A DNA stretch of 20,605 nucleotides from positions 43,319-63,923 of the forward strand of contig CACRSC010000058.1 in assembly GCA_902651635.1 (NCBI GenBank), written 5' to 3'. The stretch is from Mastigamoeba balamuthi. Taxonomy: Eukaryota > Evosea > Mastigamoebida > Mastigamoebidae. This document shows, one piece after another, positions 1 to 8,500 of the stretch (the first letter of the stretch is position 1; each line of letters begins with the position of its first letter). Under the pieces are notes generated by a model. The model made no database searches, was not told the DNA's origin, and saw only the letters and a list, made by a program, of their open reading frames with translations. Both the position numbers and the translations under genes were made by a program.

Positions 1-2996
1 AGGCCGCTGCCGCAGACGACGGCCAGCCGCGGCCGCGCATCTCGATGGACACGCCGCCCCCCAGCGTGCAGTCGAGCGACGGCAGCCCCAGGGTACGCAC
101 TGCGCCCCCTCGAGGGGCGCATGGAGAAAAAGAAGAAGAGGGGCCCCCCACAGTAGTCCCCGTTCCATGGCCGGGGAGATCGGGAAAAATATCGCGATAC
201 CAACTGCGGGAAAAAATCTGCTGCCTTACTGCAGGCAGAGCAGGTGCGTGCGCTGACCAAGCAGCCGTCTTTCGTCGGTGCTCTGCCGCTGCACGCGGTC
301 CTGGACCTCGACGCCGACGCGGGCGAGCCCTCGGCGCCGCCCCCAGCGTCGCTGGCCGCGATCTCGTTCACAGCTCCCGCGTTCCCTCTGCACCCGCTGC
401 ACCCCGCGGGCACCGAGGCCCCCGCCGAGCCTCTGGCCGAGGCCACGGAGCAGCAGGAGCAGCAGGAGCAGGAGCAGCAGCAGGCGTACAGCGCGCCAGA
501 CGACTACGCGGGCTCGTACGACGACGAGGTGCCGCCGCCCCAGACGGCCCCGGAGACGGCGCAGGACGAGCCGCAGGCGACGCCCGGCAGCGCTGCGGGC
601 GGGCGCACCGGCGCGGAGGCCGGGGAGGACGAGTCCGAGGGCCCCGAGGGCGCCGTGGGGGCGCAGGACACGCCGTCGCAGGCCGCCGGGGAGACGGAGC
701 AGGACCGCACGCCCCGCGAGTCCGCAGAGTCCTCGCCGCTCGCCACGGCGCGCGCGCCCATCACGTCGTGCTCGGCCGACGACGTGCCGCCGCCGACGTC
801 GACGCCGCCCCCGGAGCAGCCGCTGCAGCCGCTGCAGCAGTACGGGGGCTACGTGGCGCCCCCGCCGGGCCCTGCGCCGCCGGCGCCCTCGCAGCCGTCG
901 CAGCTGCCGCCGATCGACGTCGAGGAGCTCGAGGACCTGACGAGCGCCAAGACGCCGGACCCCAGCGACGCACTGGCGCCGCCGGCGGTCAGCAGCCTGG
1001 AGCTCAGGGAGCCCAGCGTTGCGGCTGCGGCTGCGCGCGCGGAGGACCTCTCGGCGTCGTCGCCGAGCAGCGGGTCGCACCTGTCGCCGGCGGTGCTGCC
1101 CATGTCGCCCGGGCAGCTGCGCGGCGCGGGAGCCCCGGGGGCGACGGCGCGCGCGGCGTCGGGGAGCTCAGCGGCGGCGGGGCCGAAGCTGTCGCCGGCG
1201 CAGCTGCAGCAGATACAGATGCTGCAGGAGCAGCAGGCGATGCTCCAGCAGGCGCTGCAGCAGCAGCACGCGATGCAGCAGCAGGCGCTGCAGATGCAGC
1301 AGGCGGCGCTGCAGCAGCAGCTCGGCATGCAGTACCAGCTGCCCAAGATGTACGCCATGGCCGCAGCCCCCGCGCAGACGTCGCCGGCGGCCGCGCAGAT
1401 GGGCGCGCCGTACCAGATCCCCGCGGGGGCCGTCCTGGGCGCGGCGCCCCCGGGCTCCCCGGCGGCGATGGCCGCGTGCCCGCCGGGCGTGGGCGCCATG
1501 ATGCCCGGCATCGCCCGCTCGACGTCGAGCAACGCGATGATGGGCGCCCCGGGCATGCAGCAGCAGCAGCAGCAGCAGCAGGGCATGCAGGCGATGCAGG
1601 GCCTCGCGCGGTCGACGTCGAGCAGCGCCGTGATGGGCCCCGGCATGCAGCCCTCCATGCAGATGGGCATGCAGATGCAGGCCGCGATGCAGCAGCAGCA
1701 GCAGGGCATGCAGGCGATGCAGCAGCAGCAGGCGATGCAGGCGATGCAGCAGCAGCAGCAGCAGCAGCAGGCGATGCAGATGCAGATGCAGGCCGCGATG
1801 CAGCAGCAGGGCATGCAGGGCGGGATGCCCGTGGGCGTGCAGGTGCAGCCCGGGGTGCAGCCCGGCATGCAGACGGGAGTGCAGCCGCAGACGGGGCAGA
1901 CGGCGCCCCCGGCGATGGCCGCGCTGTCGGGCGGCGGCCCGCCGTCGGGCAAGGGCGAGCCCAGCCCCCTCAAGCAGAGCGCCGGCGGCTTCTCGGACCC
2001 CATCGCAGAGGTCCGGCTGCCCTCTCCCGCCGCGCTCGCCTCTGACGCACACGCGCGCACGCGCACACGCAGGGCGGAGTGGTCGACGAGGAGGGCAAGG
2101 GCGCGGAGGACTACACGCCAGGGGCCAAGCGGCAGGTCTCGAGCAAGAAGTCCTGCGGCGACCCCTTCTTCTTCTTCATCCGGGGTGCGCGCTGCGCTGC
2201 CCCCACGCCCACGCCCACGCGCACGCACACGCGCGGCTGACCGAGCAGCGCGGCGGCGCAGAGGGGAGGCTGGAGCAGTACAAGCTGCCGCGGGACAAGA
2301 AGGTCATCAAGATCGGGCGGCACGCCGACGTGGACCTGCAGCTGACCAAGAGGGACCAGTCGGTCTCGCGGTTCCACGCGCAGGTGACGGCCACGTCGGC
2401 GGGCGGCGGCGTCGTCAAGTACATCTACAAGGACACGAGCTCGTACGGCAGCTTCCTCTGCAACCAGCGCGTCACCGAGCGCGAGCTCGTCGACGGCGAC
2501 AAGTTCTACCTCGGCACCTGCGAGGACATGGTCCTCTTCATCCGTGCGCACGCCGTCCCCTGTGCCGCTGCTGACTGAGCGCCCGCTGCCCCCCGCAGGA
2601 CCGCCGTCGTGCTGCGCGCCCGAGTTCGAGGGGCTCGTGTACAAGAAGAGCAACGCGTTCCACAAGCAGTGGCAGGCGCGCTGGATGTGCCTCTGGCGCG
2701 AGACGCTCTTCTACTTCAAGCACAAGGACGACCCGGCGCCCGTCGGCTGCATCGACCTCAACGGCGTGCTGCTCACCGAGACGCAGAAGCCAAAGAACTC
2801 GTTCGCCATCATCACGCGCGGCAAGACGTACCACTTCTACCTCAAGACGGAGCAGGACAAGGCCGCGTGGATGAACGCCATCGACTGCTGTGCGCGCTCC
2901 CCTGCCCTCCCCTCCCGTGCCCCCCCGCGCGGTGTCTCACACTCGGCTCTCCGCGCAGCGGTGCCCCGGGCCAAGGCGCAGCAAACCCCACACTGA
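1..2996 (+). CDS. FHA and PH domain protein with Met/Gln-rich N-terminal half (5' end outside window)
   Basis: Six exons fit in phase: 3-92, 235-2010, 2073-2184, 2262-2543, 2599-2889 and 2959-2996 (stop TGA), about 862 visible residues. The first exon is open to the window edge, so the Met at 45 may be internal. Residues ~30-620 are low complexity: acidic/Pro/Ala-rich, then Met/Gln-rich with Q tracts and two copies of an ARSTSS motif. An FHA domain follows (~665-755) with IGRHADVDLQL and SRFHAQV, so the Gly-Arg and Ser-x-x-His of phosphothreonine-binding FHA folds are kept, while the usual NGT is YGS. A PH domain follows (~762-850, from FEGLVYKKS to the terminal-helix Trp in KAAWMNAI). By family knowledge FHA reads phosphothreonine and PH binds phosphoinositides or proteins, which suggests a membrane-associated signalling scaffold (inference). 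Donors are GTACG, GTCCG and three GTGCG. Domain calls are firm; the acceptor at 2261 is chosen by phase. Confidence 0.85.
1200..1890 (+). repeat. Met/Gln-rich low-complexity tract
   Basis: Inside exon 2 of the FHA-PH gene, CAG and ATGCAG codons dominate. There is a Q8 run at 1558-1581 and many MQ dipeptides up to ~1890. Two imperfect copies of a longer unit carrying ARSTSS and MQ (about 1507-1560 and 1603-1650) point to segmental as well as codon-level duplication. The composition is prion-like (Q/M with few charges). Confidence 0.85.
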
Positions 2997-3119
2997 GGAT
3001 GGACGGAAAGGACTCTCGACACGCCACTGTTTTCTCCCACCGCGTTGAAATGATAGAGCACTCAGTGCCACGCTATTCCCCCGCCACTCACAGTGGCTTC
3101 TTTGCTGGCAGGAAGAGAG

Positions 3120-4355
3120 CTACGAGCTCTGCGGGTGCCCCAGGGACGGAGACCCCGACGGAGACGGCGTCCTCGCGGGCATCGTGATCTTGCGGGAGTT
3201 GAGGCACAGGTAGCAAACCCGCACGTTTGCCTCGCAGTACCCAAACAGATCGACCTCGACTGACGGCGTGACCTCGCGGCAGTGCAAGCAGGGCTCCTCC
3301 TCATCGCCTGGGCCAGGAGAGTGAGGGACAGGCAGCAATACTGGTGAGAGGACGGGTGGGAGCGGCTCACGTCGGACAGATGGCAGGGTTCCTTTCTTGC
3401 ATTCTCGTATCATGAAGTTGAACAGCCCTGAGACAACCCTGCGGACCTCCTCGGGTGCCATGCCGTTTGTGCTGTGCACAGTCTCGTAGTGGACAATGAA
3501 GTCGGTGTACGCCCCCATGATGAACGGGTCCAGGAAGTGGTAGACAGAGTCGCCTGTGGCATTCAGAATGATTGTGCCTGGGAACTCAGCAATGTCACTG
3601 TACAGCTCGGGGAAATCGTCCACCACCACAATGCGTCTGTATGCTGAACCCAAGGCAGCAACCTCAAGTGCTTCTTTGATGCTTTTCTGTGCCCTTCCAT
3701 TAAAGCAGGCAATGGGGAAGCTCCTCCTGAACAGCAGTTCCAGCAACGACTTCACTTCTTGGCAGACCTCCTCGCACTCCTGGGACGTGATAACAAAGTC
3801 ACAGCCAATGCTGAGACAGGCCAACTTGGCTCTGAGTGCCAGGAAATTTTTGATGACCAGTCTCTTCATAACACTCTTGCCATTCTGGCCTGTAACACTG
3901 CGCAGAGAACAGTCAGAGGGGGGCATGCGACATTCTGGAGTGCACCACACAGTTTTTTCGAACCAGCAAGTTGGAGTGGGGCATCTGTATGCCACAGGAC
4001 TGCGCTCTTGATAAATATCCAGAATGGTGCCGTAAATGTCCAGTAGCACTAAGCATTGATGATCCCGAGCACGCATTTGGGCTTCCTCAGTGGCACCGTA
4101 ATTCCGCAGGCTCTGTGCAAGCAGCAGGGTTGATTCGGAATACCGTGGCAGCTCCCCTGTGATTGCAATGGCTCGATATAGCATGAAGGGGCCCCGCAGA
4201 TCCAGAGAGAGCCTGCGGTGCGGAGGGAACAGCTGGCGAAAGAACCTGCATGTTCCTGCAAGAGCAGCCTGGTCCACCGCAGAGAGGCCTGCAACAATTG
4301 CACAGGCCACCCAAAGGGGGATGACCCCCCAGAGTGGAGGAGACACGATCGTCAT
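3120..4355 (-). CDS. HAD/FCP1-like protein with F-box-like N-terminus, probable pseudophosphatase
   Basis: Single uninterrupted frame of 411 codons from ATG at 4355 to TAG at 3122-3120. Residues ~15-55 (GLSAVDQAALAGTCRFFRQL) look like an F-box helix set, which would make it a possible SCF substrate adaptor (inference). Residues ~100-290 follow the FCP1/small-CTD-phosphatase HAD layout: motif I LLDIYGTIL, motif II FVITSQE, a Lys-containing helix (QKSIKEAL), then motif IV IVVVDDFPE. Motif I in active members is DxDx(T/V); here the second Asp is Tyr, so the general acid is missing and catalysis is doubtful. The C-terminus has two CxxC pairs (CLHC and CYLC, ~28 residues apart) that could bind zinc. 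It has no introns and appears less GC-rich than the neighbouring spliced genes. It converges on the FHA-PH gene with a 123 bp gap. The fold call is moderate; the F-box call is weak. Confidence 0.7.
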   Translation of the reverse strand: MTIVSPPLWGVIPLWVACAIVAGLSAVDQAALAGTCRFFRQLFPPHRRLSLDLRGPFMLYRAIAITGELPRYSESTLLLAQSLRNYGATEEAQMRARDHQCLVLLDIYGTILDIYQERSPVAYRCPTPTCWFEKTVWCTPECRMPPSDCSLRSVTGQNGKSVMKRLVIKNFLALRAKLACLSIGCDFVITSQECEEVCQEVKSLLELLFRRSFPIACFNGRAQKSIKEALEVAALGSAYRRIVVVDDFPELYSDIAEFPGTIILNATGDSVYHFLDPFIMGAYTDFIVHYETVHSTNGMAPEEVRRVVSGLFNFMIRECKKGTLPSVRREPLPPVLSPVLLPVPHSPGPGDEEEPCLHCREVTPSVEVDLFGYCEANVRVCYLCLNSRKITMPARTPSPSGSPSLGHPQSS

Positions 4356-4781
4356 CTGGTTCCTTCTGGGATGCGAGCTTGGAGGTGTAAACGCGGGAAT
4401 GTGACTACTGAAAAGATCTGCTCCACAACACTTGATTTCCCTCGCCTATCCCGTATTGAGAGATCTGTGCCACACCACGAAGCCAGCCGGGCCATTCTGT
4501 CAGGGGGAGAACCGAACGAAGGCTGGTCCTAGAGACAATCATATCAAGTGACTGGGCCACAGCTGCCAAGTTGGCTGGCAACTGGCCACATCGCAGATGG
4601 CTGGGGCCAGTTCAGGCGGCAGCGTGCAAGCCTGCTACTCCCCCCGGAACCCGCGGTGTGGCGGGCAGCTGCGAATCAGGAGGGATAGGGGATAAAGGAC
4701 CTTGTGTTCACTGTCACAATCAATCAATCAACAACCGAGAGCGCTGGCCGAGTGTCTGTCGCTGCCCTCTGCCTCGGCGCC
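4356..4781. other. Intergenic: 5' flank of the HAD-like gene and 3' flank of the coiled-coil gene
   Basis: No supported gene. The right end is the 3' flank of the minus-strand coiled-coil gene and contains a short CAAT-type tandem repeat near 4717-4732. The left end should hold the promoter of the HAD-like gene. No AATAAA was seen. Confidence 0.5.
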
Positions 4782-5479
4782 TCACGAGTGCCTGCGCCAC
4801 CCGATGCGCCCCTCGTTCGCAAACGCCGCCACGACCGAGAAGCACAGCACCGACGCCGACACAAACACCGACACCAGCGCTACCGCCGTCGACATGCGCG
4901 CGCTCGGCGACTCCTGCGGCTCCTGCGGCCTCTGCCCCGCCTCTGCCGGCTGCTGCGGCACAGCGCCAGCGCAGGCCGGCGCGTAGGCGGCGGCAGGCGT
5001 CGGCGACGCAGTGGCGCCCAGCACGCGCAGCGCCGGCGCAGCGCACGGCCGCGCCTGTGCGGCCTGCCGTGCTGCGCACACCTCCTGCTCCAGCGCGACG
5101 CGGGCCAGGCGCTCGTGCCTCTCGGCCTCGAGCTGCTCAAGCACCGCGCGCGTCCTGCCGAGGGCACTGGGGCGCACCTCCTTCGCCGCAAGCTCCTGGG
5201 GCTGCTGCTGCTGCTGCTGCTCCCTGAGCAGCCTCAGCCTCCTGATCTCGTCCTCCATGCCCTGCGGCAGCCGAGCTGTGTGTCAGGACCCACCCGTCCC
5301 CTCCCTCGTGTCCCGGCAGTGCGCGCACCCTGCGTGTCTTGGCCAGCGCGTCGCTGTACACGTCGCTCGTGTCCTCCACGCTGAGGCCTAGCGGTCCTTC
5401 CACAGGCCGCCGCTGCTGCTGCTGGGGCTGCTGCAGCACTCGCATCCTGCGGCTGGCGGTAGCGGCGCACTGGGGCATG

Positions 5480-5519
<40 letters not shown>

Positions 5520-8500
5520 GCGTGCCGCGGAGGGTGTCGCAGGTCTCGTCGATGACGCGGAAGATGGGCCTGATCTCGGGGGACTCGAGCTCCTGCTCCC
5601 TGCGCTTGACGGCGTCCTCGCGCTGCGTTATCTGGCAGTTGCGCGACTCGATCCACTCGACCAGCTCGTGCAGGCGCTCCTTCTCCCCCGTCGCCGCGTC
5701 CAGCTGCGCTCTCAGCTGCTCGGCCTCCCTCTCCTTCTCCAGCAGCAGCACTCTGTCCACCCCCGCCCTGTCGCACTGCCCCGTCCCCTGCGTCTTCTCG
5801 GGCTGTTGGTTGTTGCCTGTCCTGTCAGAGCGCGCTCTCTCTCGAGCCCACCGCGGCCGAGGGCCCGGGGGGTGCAGACAGAGCTGTGCAGCGGGCGGGG
5901 TGTGTCTCACGCAGGACTTGCGGCCCTCGGTCTCGGACATGTACGCCGCGAGCTGCAGCTGCAGGGCCTCGACCTTCTGCTGCAGCACGCGCTCCGCAGC
6001 CAGCAGGGGCACCGCGCCGCACGCGTCCTCGTCGCCGTCGTCGCCCGCGCCGCGCGGCGTCCCCGTGGCCTTTGTCTGCTTCGTGGGCACCTCCTGCTCC
6101 TCGAGTATCCTCGACAGCCCCGCGATGAGCCCCAGGCGGATGGCCTTGAGGTCCGGCGCCACGATGCGCGTCCTGGGCGTCGGAGACTCGGCGGGCTCCT
6201 TCTTGCGCTGCACCTCCGACACGGACCACTCGACTGTGTGCTGCGCCGCCTGCAGCATCAACTCGTCCGCCTCCACAATCACTGCAGCACACACATATTC
6301 AGCCCCGACGCTCGCAGGGCCGGGGGGGGCATGGGGCGCACCTAGAGCGTTCCTTAGGTCCACTCTGTTGCGGTGCGTCCGCGAGAGCTCCGTCGAGAGT
6401 GCCGACAGCAGCGAGACGAGCCACTTCTCCGCGAGGGAGGCTGGGTCCTCCTGCTCCTGCTCCGTGCGCGCCGTGTCCTGCGGGAACGCGCTGTCCACCA
6501 TCTCCATGAAGGGCCGCAGGTCGAACCTCTCCGTCGGCATCCTGCGCCAGCACCCCACAAGTCAGCGCACATGCATGCCGGTGAACCAGCGTGGCGAGTC
6601 GAGTCGCACGTCTCTCTGAGCTTGTCCTTGAGGTGGGCCACCTCCTCCGACTGCGCAAGCGGACAGGAAGGGAAGGGGGCGTCAGCGCATCGCAAGGCAC
6701 AGGCACAATCTATCAAGGGCGGACGGGCTCACCATGCCGCGCAGCGACGACTCGAGCTGCTCGTTCGTCTACCAGGTGGAGTCAGGTTTGTCCGTGTGTG
6801 CAGCAAACAGCGCCGCACCTTCTCGAGATCAGCTATGCGCTCGTCCTTCTGCTTACCTGCGTTGATGAGGACCAGCACCTCGTCCTTCCCCCGCTGCGCT
6901 GTCTGCAGACACGGGCAGGCATGATAAGAAGAAAGCACGCAAATGCGGAGTAGGCGGAGCCCCGTGTGCACCGTCTCCTTCTCCCTCTCGCCAGACGACA
7001 ACTTCTTGTTGTACTCGGCACTCAAGTCGCGCAGCTGCGCCTGCAGAGACGCCACCGCCTCCTCTCTGTGCGCGCAGATGAGCGGGTGCTGTGCCAACCA
7101 CTGCGCGGCACTCACCGCAGCTTCAGTGTTGCCTTGCACTTGTCGAGCTCAAGCTTGACGCCCTCGTAGTCTTTGCCCACAGTCGAGCATATCTGCGGAA
7201 CGGGGGACAGCAGTCAGGAGGGCGGCACAGACACACTTCGCAGCGCACAGCCTCCAGCTCGTGTATGCGCTCCTCCTTCCTGTGTGTCTCAGAGTCAAGC
7301 ATCGCCACGAGCTCCTGGTTCCTCTGCAGGGCAGTGCAAGGGTCAGGATAAAAACGCAAGGGCCGAGCGGCTTGCGCACAGCCTCGAGCTCCTGGAGGGT
7401 CTTCTCGCCGGATGACGCCTTCCTCGTGTGCTCCGCAGACATCTCGCGCATCTGCACCTGCATCGACGACACAGTGTCCTCCCTATGCAGGCCCACACGT
7501 GAGAAGGAGCGCCACACAGAGGGCATGCCACGCACCTCTGCCTTAGCGCGGCCTTGCACTTCGCGAGCTCTTGCTTTGCAGAGTCGCACTGGGCCTCGGC
7601 CTCTGCGCACGACTGCGGCACGCGCTGTTGGTACACTGGCAAAAGTGCATTGGGGCATTCGCACCTGCTCCAACTCGAGCACGCGTCCCTCCCGCCTCTT
7701 CTTCTCTGCCTCGAGCGTGCGCTCCAGCTCGCGGATGCGGTCATCTCGGCTTTCCGTTTCTTTCTTCTCTGACTCAAGCGCGTGCTCCAGATCGCGGATG
7801 CGGTCATCGCGCCTCTTCTTCTCCGCATCGAGAGTGCGCTCCAGCTCGCGGATGCGGTCATCTCGGCTTCCCATTTCTTTCTCCTCTGACTCAAGCGCGT
7901 GCTCCAGATCGCGGATGCGGTCATCGCGCCTCTTCTTCTCCGCATCGAGAGTGCGCTCCAGCTCGCGGATGCGGTCATCTCGGCTTCCCATTTCTTTCTT
8001 CTCTGACTCAAGCGCGTGCTCCAGATCGCGGATGCGGTCATCGCGCCTCTTCTTCTCCGCATCGAGAGTGCGCTCCAGCTCCCGTATGCGGTCGTCCCGC
8101 CTCTTCCTCTCCGAATCAAGCGGTGCTCCAGATCGCGGATGCGGTCATCGCGCCTCTTCTTCTCCGCATCGAGAGTGCGCTCCAGCTCGCGGATGCGGTC
8201 ATCTCGGCTTCCCATTTCTTTCTCCTCTGACTCAAGCGCGTGCTCCAGATCGCGGATGCGGTCATCGCGCCTCTTCTTCTCCGCATCGAGAGTGCGCTCC
8301 AGCTCGCGGATGCGGTCATCTCGGCTTCCCATTTCTTTCTCCTCTGACTCAAGCGCGTGCTCCAGATCGCGGATGCGGTCATCGCGCCTCTTCTTCTCCG
8401 CATCGAGAGTGCGCTCCAGCTCGCGGATGCGGTCATCTCGGCTTCCCATTTCTTTCTCCTCTGACTCAAGCGCGTGCTCCAGATCGCGGATGCGGTCATC

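Noticed and set aside
45-2045. Plus-strand frame of 666 codons in a different frame from the Gln-rich protein
   Set aside because: It is an Ala/Arg/Gly shadow of CAG-rich DNA; only the other frame joins in phase to the FHA and PH exons.
849-2228. Minus-strand Cys/Ala-rich frame of 459 codons
   Set aside because: Reverse complement of CAG/ATG-rich coding sequence; the poly-Cys and poly-Ala runs are artefacts of the repeat.
3083-3096. Small inverted repeat (CCACT/AGTGG) between convergent genes as a terminator hairpin
   Set aside because: The stem is five base pairs with a short loop, too weak to support, and hairpin terminators are not expected for Pol II genes.
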